From contig NZ_JAQGKZ010000067.1 in the NCBI RefSeq assembly GCF_028289855.1, positions 1 to 64,000 of the forward strand: a stretch of 64,000 nucleotides of DNA, given 5' to 3'. The notes beneath the pieces are model-generated. The model saw nothing but the letters and a program-made list of their open reading frames with translations, was not told the DNA's origin and ran no database searches. Shown here piece after piece: positions 1 to 9,202 of this stretch. Made by a program: the position numbers and the translations under genes. Every line of letters starts with the position of its first letter. Position 1 is the first letter of the stretch. The DNA is from Sphingomonas bacterium (GTDB lineage: Bacteria > Pseudomonadota > Alphaproteobacteria > Sphingomonadales > Sphingomonadaceae).

Positions 1-974
1 TGCGACCAAAATTGTTGCCGATGCCCGCTCGTGAAGCGGACCGGGCGCGGATTGGCGAGCGGGGTACCTTCGACATTGGCGAGCAGCAACGCGCTCGCCT
101 CATCGACCGACATGAATTCGGAGCAGAAGACGTGGCCATTGCCGGTCCGGTGTTGCAACGGGATGCGCCATTGCCATCCCGCTGGTCGCGCGAGCGATTG
201 GGTGTAAGGCCGAAGCGTGGGAGGATTCTCGCTCGGCACGGCCAGCGCGGTGTCGCACGGCAGCCAGCGACGCCAGTCGACGAACGGCACGCCGAGCGTG
301 TCGCCCAGCAGCAGGCTGCGAAAGCCCGTGCAATCGATGAACAATGCGCCTTCGACGGTTCGGTCGCGGTCGAGCCGCAGCGCGCGGATGTCGCCGCTTT
401 CCGCATCGCGTTCGACGCTCTCGATCAGCCCCTCGACGCGTCGCACGCCGCGATCTTCCGAATAACGCCGCAGCATTTGCGCAAACAGCGTTGCGTCGAA
501 ATGATAGGCATAAGCGAGATCAGGCTGGACGCCCTCGCCATTGGCGATCGCGAAGCGGCCAAGTCGCATCGCGGCGATATTCACGCTGTAATCGCCGTAA
601 TCCCCTGCCTGGCCCAGCGCCCGCGCGCGTAGCCAGAGCTGGCGGAACGGAATCAGCCCGACGCCGCGGCCGACTTGCCCGAAACTGTGAATGTAGGAGT
701 GGCCGGGGCGGAGCCAATCGACGAATTCGATGCCGAGTTTGAAGGTGGCGTTGGTCGCCCTCAGGAACTCGGCCTGGTCGAGACCCAGCCCAACGATCAG
801 GTTGTGGATCTGCGGGATCGTCGCTTCGCCGACGCCGACGGTGCCGATCGCGTCGGATTCGACGAGCGTGATCGTCGCGTGATTGCCGAGGAACCGGGCG
901 AGCGTCGCCGCTGCGGTCCACCCGGCCGTCCCGCCGCCCGCGATGACGATCTCGAGGGGGGGCCGCTCACTCAT
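1..974 (-). CDS. Flavin-dependent tryptophan halogenase family protein (C-terminus cut by window edge)
   Basis: The reading frame starts at an ATG preceded by GAAGG and stays open to the left window edge, giving the first 324 residues of a family that is usually about 500 long. Visible motifs are the FAD-binding GGGTAGW (residues 13-19), the segment NATFKLGIEF whose Lys79 matches the catalytic Lys79 of PrnA, and the family signature W-x-W-x-I-P (W267-P272). The known family reaction uses FADH2, O2 and halide to make hypohalous acid that the lysine relays to an aromatic substrate. In sphingomonads and Caulobacter such genes commonly sit next to TonB-dependent receptors, and here the gene follows one at a 57-base gap. 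The substrate cannot be read from sequence; many members of this group do not act on free tryptophan. Confidence 0.9.
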   Translation of the reverse strand, partial: MSERPPLEIVIAGGGTAGWTAAATLARFLGNHATITLVESDAIGTVGVGEATIPQIHNLIVGLGLDQAEFLRATNATFKLGIEFVDWLRPGHSYIHSFGQVGRGVGLIPFRQLWLRARALGQAGDYGDYSVNIAAMRLGRFAIANGEGVQPDLAYAYHFDATLFAQMLRRYSEDRGVRRVEGLIESVERDAESGDIRALRLDRDRTVEGALFIDCTGFRSLLLGDTLGVPFVDWRRWLPCDTALAVPSENPPTLRPYTQSLARPAGWQWRIPLQHRTGNGHVFCSEFMSVDEASALLLANVEGTPLANPRPVRFTSGHRQQFWS

Positions 975-996
975 TGACTGCCTTCACAACCGACGT

Positions 997-1020
997 GCCT
1001 CGCCGGTTACCCGGCGAGGC
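997..1020 (-). terminator. Strong hairpin between receptor and halogenase genes
   Basis: A perfect 10-bp stem (GCCTCGCCGG paired with CCGGCGAGGC) with a 4-base loop lies just after the stop of the receptor gene and before the halogenase start. No T-run follows in either direction. It could be a Rho-independent-like terminator, an attenuator that lowers halogenase expression relative to the receptor, or an mRNA 3'-end stabiliser. The stem itself is seen directly; its role is inferred. Confidence 0.5.
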
Positions 1021-1031
1021 GGTTCGTGTCA

Positions 1032-3734
1032 TCAGAACTTGAAGGTCGCCCCGGCGACGAAGCGGCGACCGTAGGTCTGATATTTCAGGTAAGACAGCGG
1101 TTGGGTGACGATGCCCAGCGTCGCCGACCGCGTGTTGGTCAGGTTCTGACCCGACACGTAGACAGACAGACCCTTGAGCGAGCCGGACGAGAAATCGTAC
1201 CCGACCTGTGCGTCATAGGTCGTCTCGCCCAGCACGGTCTGGCGATCCAGCCCGCCGCTGTAGAGCGAGAAGTCACCAAGGAAGGACGACCGGTAGCGCA
1301 TGCTGCCGCGCGCGCTGAAGCCGCTCTTTTCGAAGAAGGCGGTGATACTGCCGACCCACTTCGAATAGCCCGGGATGACCGTCACGTTGTGGTTGAAGTC
1401 GTAGACCTTGGTCTGGGTATAGCCGACGCCGCCGGTGATGCCGAAGCCGGACAGCGCGCTGGAGAATACCTCGAACGGCAGGGTGCCGGCGAACTCGGCA
1501 CCATACATATGGCCACCGTGGGTGTTCGCGTTGCCGTTGATGATGCCGATCGGCGTCGACGGAACGATCTGGTTGGCCGGTACCGGCAGGCCGGAGAAGT
1601 CGAAGATGCCGTTCCCGTTCGCGATATAGGTATCGATGTTCTTGTAGAACAGCTGCAGCGCGACATAGCCCTTCGTGCCGAAATACTTTTCGAAGTTCAG
1701 GTCGAACGCGGTCGCGCGATACGGCCGCAGCTGCGGGTTGCCGCCGCCGCCCGAGTAGATCTTGAGCTGTGGGTCGTACCCGAACGAGATCACGTTGTTG
1801 AGGTCGGGCAGGCGCGGCCGCATCATTTCCTTTGATGCCGCGAAGCGGATGACGAAGTCGCTGGTCGTCCGCAGGTTGAGGTTGAGGCTGGGCAGAACCA
1901 TCCAGTAATTGTCGCGGACCGTCGGGAAGAGGACGCTGCTGGATGCGATGCTGGTGTGAACACCCTGCACGCCGATATTGCCCGTCAGCTTCGCCCCGCC
2001 GAGATCGCCATCGAGCGTGAGCATCGCATAGGGCGTCCAGACGTTCTCGGTGACGTTATAGCCCTTTTCCGTCCCGTAATTGACGCCTTTGGCGCCGTCG
2101 ATATTGGGCGAAAAGACCAGTATGCCGTTACTGACGATGGCGCGGGGATCATAGGCGATGATCCTCCCCAGGCCGCGGTCGAGCGTGACTGGTGCCAGAA
2201 GCAAATTCGACGGGATGGCCGCGGTCGCCGCGCCACCCGGCGGGCTCAGGAAACCTTCGAACCCACTCAGCGCCTTGGTGCGCGACGTGTAATCCGCGCC
2301 GACCTTGATCGACTTGAGGAAACCGCCGATGTCGCGTTCGATCTCCGCCTTGGCTTCGACCAGGTCGTCCTTCGTTTTGCGAATGTTGTCGTATCCGGCC
2401 TGAACCGGCGAACCGCTCCAACCCTCGACGTCGGTCAGCACGAGCGCGGAGTTCGTGCCGTTGTAATTGCTAGTGAACTGCGGCCCGGTCGGGGTCGCCG
2501 TGTAGCTGACGACGCCGGTCGCGTTGGGCAAGGCGCGGCCAAGGCCAGCGGTCGTCTGGATCGACGTGTCCGTGCGATCGGTGCGCGACCAGCTGAAGTC
2601 GCCCATCACACGCCAGCCGTTGGCGTTCTTCCACGTCGCGTTCCAGCCGACCGAATATTGGTCGGCCGTGCGGTCGTTGGCGTAATTCTCGATGATCGGC
2701 GTGCCCGCGATCGTCGCGGCGGTCACCAGACCGTTCGACGCGGTGACGTTGCTGATCGCGTCATGCCCGCAGCCGCCGCCGCAGTTGAACGGCATTTCGA
2801 ACCCGCGCTGGTCGATCCGGTCGATGAAGCGCGAATAGAAGGTATCGATCGTCACCGTCAGATTGTCGTCGGGGCGCACCTCGAACGTCCCGTTGAGGCC
2901 GAAGCGCTTGAGCTTGTCGGTTTCGGACCACGTCTTGATGCCGTTCATGCCCTGCGCGCCGCCGGGATAGCCGCCAAAGCCCCACGCGTTGAAGTCGCGG
3001 GTCTGATACGGGTCGTCGGTATAGGCGGCGGACAGCGCGATGCCGGCCTTGCCGTCGGCGAAGGTGTCGATGTAGGTCGCGAAGGCGTTATAGCCCTTGT
3101 CGCTCGAATTCGGATCGATCTTCTGGTCGACATAGGTGCCGCGCACGCCGACCGCGAAAACGCGCTTGCCGACATCGAGCGGGCGAACCGTGCGCAGGTC
3201 GATGCTGCCGACCACGCCGCCGGCGGTCTTGTCCGCCTCCGCCGATTTGTACACGTCGACCCCGGCAAGGATCTGCGACGGATATTGGTCGAATTCGACC
3301 GCGCGGCTGTCGTTGGTCGTCGTCTGCTGGCGGCCGTTCAGCGTGGTGGACGAGAAATCGGGGCCGAAGCCGCGGATCGAGATGATCGTGGCACGGCCGG
3401 CGTTGCGTTGCGCGGCCAGGCCGGGCAGGCGCGCTATCGATTCACCGATGCCGTTGTCGGGCAGCTTGCCGATATCTTCGGCCGACACCGATTCGACGAT
3501 CTGTTCCGAATTCTTCTTCTTCGCGGTCGCGGTGCGCAGCGCATTGCGGAAACCCGAAATGACGATGTCGGTGCTGCCGTCGTCGGCGGCCGCTTGGTCG
3601 CTCGGCGTGGGGGCTGGCGTCGTCGCGGTCTGCGCGAAGGCGGGCGAGCCAGCCACCGCCAATGCCCCGGCGAGTGCGATGCCGCTCACGCGCAGCGCGA
3701 GATCGGTACGACGGAGCGAACGAGAAGCAGTCAT
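1032..3734 (-). CDS. TonB-dependent receptor (TonB-Xanth-Caul type)
   Basis: This is an outer-membrane active transporter of 900 residues. I chose the ATG at 3734 because GGGGAGGAATTC sits immediately upstream and the frame then opens with a signal peptide ending ...GSPAFAQ; the upstream in-frame extension to 3857 looks non-coding. After the signal comes a TonB-box-like DIVISGFR, then a plug domain (SAEDIGKLPDNGIGESIAR..., IRGFGPDFSSTTLNGR) and a long beta-barrel ending GRRFVAGATFKF with the expected C-terminal Phe. The plug pattern is that of the TIGR01782-type receptors of Xanthomonas and Caulobacter, several of which take up oligosaccharides. The neighbouring secreted amylase, LacI-type regulator and sugar transporter suggest a maltooligosaccharide-like substrate (inference). 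A shared palindromic word lies about 110 bases upstream of the start. Confidence 0.93.
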   Translation of the reverse strand: MTASRSLRRTDLALRVSGIALAGALAVAGSPAFAQTATTPAPTPSDQAAADDGSTDIVISGFRNALRTATAKKKNSEQIVESVSAEDIGKLPDNGIGESIARLPGLAAQRNAGRATIISIRGFGPDFSSTTLNGRQQTTTNDSRAVEFDQYPSQILAGVDVYKSAEADKTAGGVVGSIDLRTVRPLDVGKRVFAVGVRGTYVDQKIDPNSSDKGYNAFATYIDTFADGKAGIALSAAYTDDPYQTRDFNAWGFGGYPGGAQGMNGIKTWSETDKLKRFGLNGTFEVRPDDNLTVTIDTFYSRFIDRIDQRGFEMPFNCGGGCGHDAISNVTASNGLVTAATIAGTPIIENYANDRTADQYSVGWNATWKNANGWRVMGDFSWSRTDRTDTSIQTTAGLGRALPNATGVVSYTATPTGPQFTSNYNGTNSALVLTDVEGWSGSPVQAGYDNIRKTKDDLVEAKAEIERDIGGFLKSIKVGADYTSRTKALSGFEGFLSPPGGAATAAIPSNLLLAPVTLDRGLGRIIAYDPRAIVSNGILVFSPNIDGAKGVNYGTEKGYNVTENVWTPYAMLTLDGDLGGAKLTGNIGVQGVHTSIASSSVLFPTVRDNYWMVLPSLNLNLRTTSDFVIRFAASKEMMRPRLPDLNNVISFGYDPQLKIYSGGGGNPQLRPYRATAFDLNFEKYFGTKGYVALQLFYKNIDTYIANGNGIFDFSGLPVPANQIVPSTPIGIINGNANTHGGHMYGAEFAGTLPFEVFSSALSGFGITGGVGYTQTKVYDFNHNVTVIPGYSKWVGSITAFFEKSGFSARGSMRYRSSFLGDFSLYSGGLDRQTVLGETTYDAQVGYDFSSGSLKGLSVYVSGQNLTNTRSATLGIVTQPLSYLKYQTYGRRFVAGATFKF

Positions 3735-3844
3735 GAATTCCTCCCCTTGCGACCGCGCCACGTTTGGCCACGGCTCGCGCCCACACGGCGCGTTGCAGAT
3801 ATGTTGCGCTCTATGGTGCGCGCGATAAGCGGCCAAGGCGGCCA

Positions 3845-3855
3845 CATACGTATTC
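3845..3855. promoter_or_regulatory. Candidate LacI-family operator upstream of the TonB receptor
   Basis: The plus strand reads CATACGTATTC, which is the exact reverse complement of the word at 5332-5342 upstream of the amylase. The core ATACGTAT is palindromic with a central CG, as is usual for LacI-family operators. It lies 111-121 bases before the receptor ATG, in the only non-coding stretch between receptor and amylase. Both genes flank the LacI-type regulator gene, so this is a plausible binding site for that protein. Confidence 0.55.
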
Positions 3856-3899
3856 AACGATATGCATCCCCGGTGTTGCGCGGCTGCATCGCTGCCGAT

Positions 3900-5279
3900 T
3901 CAACGCGGTGCCGCCAAGATGCGATAACTCCACGGCGCGAGCTTGATGCTCGTGGCCCGCGAGATGGCGATCGGCGCGCTGTCGGCGAAATCGACATAGG
4001 CGCCATCGCTCGGGCCGTCGGTGAAGCTGACCGTCTGGCTGTCGCCGGAGAGGTTGAACAGCGCGAACACCTTGTCGCCGTCCTTCGCGCGGACGAACGA
4101 CAGCACCTTCGTGGGCGCGGTGTTGACCACCGGCGTCATCGCCGCGCCCCAGGGTGCATTCCATAACGCCGGATGGCTCTTGCGAAACGCGATCAGCCGC
4201 TTGAACAGATCGTTGTTGGGATGGTCGCGCCACTCGATCGGGTCGCGCTCGAAGAATTTGAGGCGCTTCCGGTTGCCCGCTTCCTGGCCGTTATGGATCA
4301 GCGGGATGCCTTCGCCGACGAACGACAGCACGATCGCGTCGGGGAGTGCCTTGCCAAAACGTTCGAACTCGGTGCCTTCCCATGCATTCTGGTCGTGGTT
4401 CTCGGTATAGGTCATCCGCATCGCTTCGCGCGGCCAGGCGCTGTCGGTTTCGGAATAGTATCCGAACAGCGCGCCGACATCGGCCTTGCCCGCCGCGATG
4501 TCGGCCAGAGCGTTGTTCCATTTCCACGCATAGCTCGCGTCGAACGCCGCGCGGTGGACGTCGCGCTGGTCGAATTCGGCGAGCATGAAGACCGGCTTGA
4601 TGCGGTCGAGCTCGGCGCGCGCATTCTCCCAGAAATCAAGCGGGACATAGCCCGCGACGTCGCAGCGGAAACCGTCAATCCCGGCCTCGCGCACCCAATA
4701 TTTCATCGCGTCGGTCATGTAGCGGCGCAGGCCCGGCTTCGCATAATCCAGGTCGATGATGTCCGACCAGTCCCACCACGGCGTCGGCCGGTTCGCGCCC
4801 TTCCAGTCGTGCTCGTACCAATCGGGGTGCGCCTTGTGGATCGGGTTGTCCCAGGCGGTATGGTTGGCGACCCAGTCGAGGATGACGTGCAACCCGAGCT
4901 TGTGCGCGGTTGCGACGAACGATTTGAGGTCGGCGAGCGTGCCGAACTCCGGGTTCACGCCCAGATAGTCCTTCACCGAATAGGGGCTGCCCAGCGTGCC
5001 CTTGCGGTTCTCCACCCCGATCGGATTGATCGGCATCAGCCAGATGATCCCGACGCCGAGCGCCTTCAATCGCGGCAATTGCGCTTCGGCCGCGCGGAAG
5101 GTGCCCTCGCGGGTGAACTGGCGGGTGTTGAGCTGGTACAGCACCGCGTCCTTCGACCAGGTGGGATGCGTGATCGTCACGTACGGTTTGGGTGTGTAAG
5201 GGTCGGGCGCCTTAGTCGCCGCCGTCGCGGGCGTCGTCGTCAGGCTCGCCAGCAGCGCCAGCACGATCGGTTTCAGCAT
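3900..5279 (-). CDS. Secreted GH13 alpha-amylase family glycoside hydrolase
   Basis: This 459-residue protein opens with a signal peptide (cleavage probably near ...PATAATKA), so it acts in the periplasm or outside. The GH13 conserved regions are intact: region I DWVANHT (residues 135-141), region II GFRCDVA with nucleophile Asp207, region III MLAEF with acid/base Glu235, and region IV ENHDQN with the stabilising Asp296. A small C-terminal beta domain follows (about 385-459). The start has AGGGAGAGGG just upstream. It probably cleaves alpha-1,4-glucans to oligosaccharides for the adjacent TonB receptor and transporter. The precise specificity (amylase, cyclomaltodextrinase or glucosidase) is not decidable from these motifs. 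Confidence 0.93.
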   Translation of the reverse strand: MLKPIVLALLASLTTTPATAATKAPDPYTPKPYVTITHPTWSKDAVLYQLNTRQFTREGTFRAAEAQLPRLKALGVGIIWLMPINPIGVENRKGTLGSPYSVKDYLGVNPEFGTLADLKSFVATAHKLGLHVILDWVANHTAWDNPIHKAHPDWYEHDWKGANRPTPWWDWSDIIDLDYAKPGLRRYMTDAMKYWVREAGIDGFRCDVAGYVPLDFWENARAELDRIKPVFMLAEFDQRDVHRAAFDASYAWKWNNALADIAAGKADVGALFGYYSETDSAWPREAMRMTYTENHDQNAWEGTEFERFGKALPDAIVLSFVGEGIPLIHNGQEAGNRKRLKFFERDPIEWRDHPNNDLFKRLIAFRKSHPALWNAPWGAAMTPVVNTAPTKVLSFVRAKDGDKVFALFNLSGDSQTVSFTDGPSDGAYVDFADSAPIAISRATSIKLAPWSYRILAAPR

Positions 5280-5331
5280 CGCCCTCTCCCTTTTGCCGCC
5301 CCTGTGCCACGCCGCGGCGGCCGCGCCTCCC

Positions 5332-5342
5332 GAATACGTATG
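5332..5342. promoter_or_regulatory. Candidate LacI-family operator upstream of the GH13 gene
   Basis: GAATACGTATG on the plus strand is the reverse complement of the word at 3845-3855. It sits 53-63 bases upstream of the amylase start and about 190 bases upstream of the divergently transcribed LacI-type gene. It could therefore mediate both pathway control and autoregulation. Confidence 0.55.
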
Positions 5343-5532
5343 CGGCGGCGTATCGGGTCGCGACAGGCTCGCCTAGCATCGCCGCGACCGCTCCATCCAG
5401 CGAGGGCGGATGGAGGGGAAAGTGTCAGACACCCGTTTCGCGCGCGAACCCTATCGCCGCGCCGACCGCCCGGCTACACATGGCCCCCACTGGCCGCACC
5501 AGACGGCCGCCAGCGGGAGAATCCGGCGCGCG

Positions 5533-6564
5533 ATGCTGACCGACAAGCCGACCTCGTTCGACATCGCGCAGCGCGCCGGCGTTTCGCAGCCGACGGTCAG
5601 CCGGGCGTTGCGCGGCGACCCCACGGTCAGCGAGGCGACGCGCAAGCGGATCGAGGCGATCGCCGCGCAGCTCAATTACAAGGTCGACAAGAACGCCTCG
5701 TCGCTGCGCAGCCGGCACACCAACACGCTGGCGCTGCTGTTCTTTGAGGATCCGACCCCCGACGATTCGCTGATCAACCCGTTCTTCCTGTCGATGCTGG
5801 GGTCGATCGCACGGACCTGCTCGCTGCGCGGGTACGATCTGCTGACGTCGTTCCAGCAGCTCTCGTCGAACTGGCACGTCGATTACGAGGACAGCCACAA
5901 GGCGGACGGCATCATCCTGCTCGGCTATGGCGATTACGAAACCTATCGCGCGCGGCTCGAACAGCTCGAGGCGCAGGGCACGCATTTCGTGCGCTGGGGC
6001 TCGGTCCAGCTGGGCCAGCCGGGGACGACGATCGGCTGCGACAACGCGCGCGGCGGGCGCGATGCCGCCGAGCATCTGATCGCGCTCGGACGGCGGCGGA
6101 TCGCGTTTCTCGGCGAGGCGTCGAGCCATTCGCCCGAACTTGAGGAACGCTATCGCGGCGCGTGCGAGGCGATGGCCGAGGCCGGGATTCAGCCCGATGT
6201 CGGGCTTCAGGTCGATGCCATTACCACCGAAGCCTCCGGGTACGAGGCGGCGCAGCGATTGCTGGCGCGCTGCGTTGCCTTCGACGCGATCTTCGCTGCG
6301 AGCGACCTCATCGCGATCGGCGCGATGCGCGCGCTGGAGGAAGCCGGGCTCGACGTGCCGCGCGACGTGTCGATCGTCGGGTTCGACGACATTCCCGCCG
6401 CCAGTCTGTCGCACCCGCCACTGACGACGATCGCGCAGGATTACCGCAAGGCCGGCGAGATGCTGGTCGACACGTTGCTGCGCCGCGTCCGGTCCGAGCC
6501 GACCGAGGCGGTGGTGCTGCCGCCGCGGCTGATCGTCCGCCGCTCGACCGCCGAGGCCAAATAA
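5533..6564 (+). CDS. LacI/GalR-family transcriptional regulator
   Basis: With the ATG at 5533 the protein is 343 residues and begins directly with a LacI-type helix-turn-helix ([20 protein letters not shown], residues 8-27) followed by the hinge-helix region. The in-frame extension back to 5410 lacks family similarity. The periplasmic-binding-protein-like effector domain follows, with typical patterns such as AADGIILLG-like, [49 protein letters not shown] and PPLTTIAQD. It is divergent from the amylase and is translationally coupled (TAATG, one shared base) to the sugar transporter that follows. It probably represses the local sugar genes through the ATACGTAT sites until an oligosaccharide or sugar binds (inference). 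Confidence 0.93.
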   Translation: MLTDKPTSFDIAQRAGVSQPTVSRALRGDPTVSEATRKRIEAIAAQLNYKVDKNASSLRSRHTNTLALLFFEDPTPDDSLINPFFLSMLGSIARTCSLRGYDLLTSFQQLSSNWHVDYEDSHKADGIILLGYGDYETYRARLEQLEAQGTHFVRWGSVQLGQPGTTIGCDNARGGRDAAEHLIALGRRRIAFLGEASSHSPELEERYRGACEAMAEAGIQPDVGLQVDAITTEASGYEAAQRLLARCVAFDAIFAASDLIAIGAMRALEEAGLDVPRDVSIVGFDDIPAASLSHPPLTTIAQDYRKAGEMLVDTLLRRVRSEPTEAVVLPPRLIVRRSTAEAK

Positions 6565-8066
6565 TGGACGCGGTGACAACCGCCAAGCCGCGGCAGAGCT
6601 GGCGCGGGTTGTGGAATATCTCGTTCGGCTTCTTCGGCATCCAGATCGCGTTCGGGCTGCAGAACGCCAACGTCAGCCGCATCTTCCAGTCGCTCGGCAG
6701 CGACGTCGGCAGTCTGGCCTTGCTGTGGATCGCGGGCCCCGTGACGGGGTTGCTGGTGCAGCCGATCATCGGGCATTTCAGCGACCGCACCTGGGGGCGG
6801 TTCGGGCGGCGACGGCCCTATTTCCTGGCGGGCGCGACACTCGCCGCGCTGGCGCTGATCGGTATGCCCAATGCGGGTGTGCTGCTTGCGGCGGCGCTGA
6901 TGCTGTGGATGCTCGACGCGTCGATCAACGTGTCGATGGAGCCGTTCCGCGCCTTCGTCGGCGACATGGTCGCACCGTCGCAACGCACCGCCGGTTACGC
7001 GTTCCAGACCGCGTTTATCGGTGCGGGCGCTGTCATCGGAAGTTTGGCGCCGTTCGCGATGGCGAAACTGGGCGTCAGCAACGTCGCAGCGGCGGGCGGC
7101 ATCCCGGACTCGGTGCGCTATTCCTTCTATCTCGGCGCGGTCGCGATTTTCGGCGCGGTGCTGTGGACCGTGCTGACGACCTGCGAATATCCGCCCGAGC
7201 AAATGGCGGCGTTCGGCGATGCGGCGGACGACCATCGCGCAGGCCTTGTCGCGGGCGGCCTACCGACCGTGCTGATCCGGGCCGGCATCGCGCTGTTGGT
7301 GCTGGGCGTCGCGCTGATTGCGGCGATCTATCATTGGTCGCTGGAGCGCGATCTCTACGTGCTCGGCGGCATTCTGAGCGGGGCCGGAACGCTGATGTTG
7401 ATCGCCGCCGCGATGATCCGGGGCGGGCAGGACAATGCGCTGGTCCAGATCATGAGCGATCTGGTGCGGATGCCGGGCCAGATGTGGCGATTGGCGCTGG
7501 CGCAATTCTTCTCGTGGCTCGCGCTGTTCATCCTGTGGATCTACACGACGCCGGTCGTCGCGCAGTATGTGTTCCATTCCACCGACACCGCGGCAAAGGC
7601 GTATAACGACGGCGCCGATTGGGTGGGGGTGCTGTTTTCGGTCTATAACGGCGTCGCGGCGCTAGCGGCGTTCGTACTGCCGCTGTTCGCCAGGCGGATC
7701 GGGACCGCGCGGACACACATGGTCTGCCTGCTGATCGGCGCTGCGAGCTTCGCCTCGCTGCTGGTCATTCGCGATCCGCAGATGCTGTTGCTGCCGATGG
7801 TCGGGATCGGCCTGACCTGGGCATCGATCCTGACGATGCCGTACGTGATCCTGGCGAGCGTGCTGCCGCCGCGGAAGTTCGGCATCTACATGGGCATTTT
7901 CAATTTCTTCATCGTGCTGCCGCAGCTGGTCGTGGCGACGGTGATGGGCGCGATCATCCGTGCCTTCTTTCCGGGCGAGCCAATCTGGACGATGGCGGTG
8001 GCGGCCGGGGTGATGGTGCTGGCCGCGGCGGCGATGCTGCTGGTAACGGAAACGCCCGCCGCCTGA
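6564..8066 (+). CDS. MFS sugar transporter (SLC45/GPH-like)
   Basis: This is an inner-membrane secondary transporter of 500 residues with about 12 hydrophobic segments. Its ATG shares one base with the stop of the LacI-type gene (TAATG), so the two are co-translated. The loop after the second or third helix, [18 protein letters not shown], is the hallmark of the sucrose/maltose proton symporters related to plant SUT and animal SLC45. Regulator coupling and the nearby amylase point to uptake of maltose or a short glucan from the periplasm. Substrate identity is inferred from context only. Confidence 0.88.
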   Translation: MDAVTTAKPRQSWRGLWNISFGFFGIQIAFGLQNANVSRIFQSLGSDVGSLALLWIAGPVTGLLVQPIIGHFSDRTWGRFGRRRPYFLAGATLAALALIGMPNAGVLLAAALMLWMLDASINVSMEPFRAFVGDMVAPSQRTAGYAFQTAFIGAGAVIGSLAPFAMAKLGVSNVAAAGGIPDSVRYSFYLGAVAIFGAVLWTVLTTCEYPPEQMAAFGDAADDHRAGLVAGGLPTVLIRAGIALLVLGVALIAAIYHWSLERDLYVLGGILSGAGTLMLIAAAMIRGGQDNALVQIMSDLVRMPGQMWRLALAQFFSWLALFILWIYTTPVVAQYVFHSTDTAAKAYNDGADWVGVLFSVYNGVAALAAFVLPLFARRIGTARTHMVCLLIGAASFASLLVIRDPQMLLLPMVGIGLTWASILTMPYVILASVLPPRKFGIYMGIFNFFIVLPQLVVATVMGAIIRAFFPGEPIWTMAVAAGVMVLAAAAMLLVTETPAA

Positions 8067-9077
8067 TCAGCGCGGCGTCTGGTTCTGGCGTTCGAGCGCG
8101 GCGATGATCGACCGGCGCATTTCCGAGAGGTCCGCAGGAGAGTCGGCGCCGAGGATACCGCGAAATGTCTCGGGCAAATGCGCGGCTGGATCGCTGTCGG
8201 TCATGAACACGTAATGGTCGAACATCGCCCGCCATGCCCGGCGTTGATCGGACGGCAGCTGGCGGAGCGCAACCATCCCGTGCATCAGCGCGTCCCACGG
8301 CGAGCCGACGTCGCGGCGCGCCGGGTTCCACCAGTAATTGACCAGCAGGTTGAGCGGCGCGAGCGCCTCGACATGGTGATACCAGCCGTACGGAATGTAG
8401 ATCGCATCGCCGGGCTCCAGCTCCGCGGTCCGCGCGGCGGCCAGGGCGTCGGCAAAACGGGGAAAGCGGTCGAGATCGGGGTCAGTGATATGCACCATGC
8501 TCACCGCCGTCCCGGCCGGCGTGAGATGGAACGGGCCCATGTAAAGGTTGGCGACTTGCTCGGGCGGAAACAGCGTGAAGCGCCGCCGGCCCGCCGCGAT
8601 GCAAGCGATATTCTCCACCGTGTCGTGGTGCGTCGCAACGACAGCCGGCGTGCCGAGCCAGAAGCGCGGCTCGACATCGTCCGGCAGCAACGGCATCGGG
8701 TGCGACCGCGCGAAATCGGGCACGACCTGCGCGGCGGGCAGCGCTTGAATCGCGAGCGTGTCAGGGGCGAACAGATCGGCCTGCCGTGCGGCGTCGGCAA
8801 GAAAGCCGGCGATCGTGACCGGTTCGCGATCGAAATTCGGGCGGTCAAGGGCGGGCGCGTAATGTAGCCGTCCATGCTCGGCCGCCGCGGCGCGTATCAT
8901 CGGCACTTGGTCGTTGCTCGCGCGTGCCGAAAGCCACTCGGCGAACGTTCCCGCCCGCGCAGCTTCGACTATCGGCCAGTCGGCGACCAGACCGCGCATG
9001 ACGACCGGCTCAGCAGCCTGCCGGATCAGGGCAAAAGCGGCCTCGTCGGGAGGCGAACACTCGGCGATCGCGCGCAT
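8067..9077 (-). CDS. Cupin_8 / JmjC-like 2-oxoglutarate oxygenase family protein
   Basis: This 336-residue protein has the cupin_8 (PF13621) architecture. The putative Fe(II) ligands are the H-x-D pair within ATHHDTVENI (around residues 193-196) and the distal His in YGWYHHVEAL. W-P, FxLFPPE and DAIYIPYGW patterns are all typical of the family. Some members hydroxylate protein side chains. Genes of this family recur beside tryptophan-halogenase-like genes and TonB receptors in Caulobacterales and Sphingomonadales, but the joint function is unknown. Its stop codon directly abuts the stop of the convergent transporter gene (TGATCA at 8064-8069). It is divergent from the esterase-halogenase pair at 125 bases. 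Confidence 0.85.
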   Translation of the reverse strand: MRAIAECSPPDEAAFALIRQAAEPVVMRGLVADWPIVEAARAGTFAEWLSARASNDQVPMIRAAAAEHGRLHYAPALDRPNFDREPVTIAGFLADAARQADLFAPDTLAIQALPAAQVVPDFARSHPMPLLPDDVEPRFWLGTPAVVATHHDTVENIACIAAGRRRFTLFPPEQVANLYMGPFHLTPAGTAVSMVHITDPDLDRFPRFADALAAARTAELEPGDAIYIPYGWYHHVEALAPLNLLVNYWWNPARRDVGSPWDALMHGMVALRQLPSDQRRAWRAMFDHYVFMTDSDPAAHLPETFRGILGADSPADLSEMRRSIIAALERQNQTPR

Positions 9078-9202
9078 CGTCGCCGGGTCAGCCTTTGCCG
9101 ACGCGCTGTCAAGCAGGCGGGTCTTTCCATTGAACGCGCGAAGCGATCAGGGCTAAGCCTTGCTTGCCATGCCGGGCAAAGCGTCATCAGGAGGCAGAGT
9201 GC

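Noticed and set aside
1026-1835. 269-codon plus-strand frame opposite the receptor C-terminus
   Set aside because: Antisense shadow; the opposite strand encodes the receptor barrel with the correct C-terminal Phe.
1956-4166. 736-codon plus-strand open frame across the first TonB receptor and the amylase 3' end
   Set aside because: It is antisense to two clear genes; its product is Arg/Asp/Val/Ala-rich with no motif, as expected from the complementary phase of high-GC codons.
5425-6579. 384-codon minus-strand frame opposite the LacI-type gene
   Set aside because: It mirrors the regulator gene codon for codon and has no recognisable domain or ribosome site.
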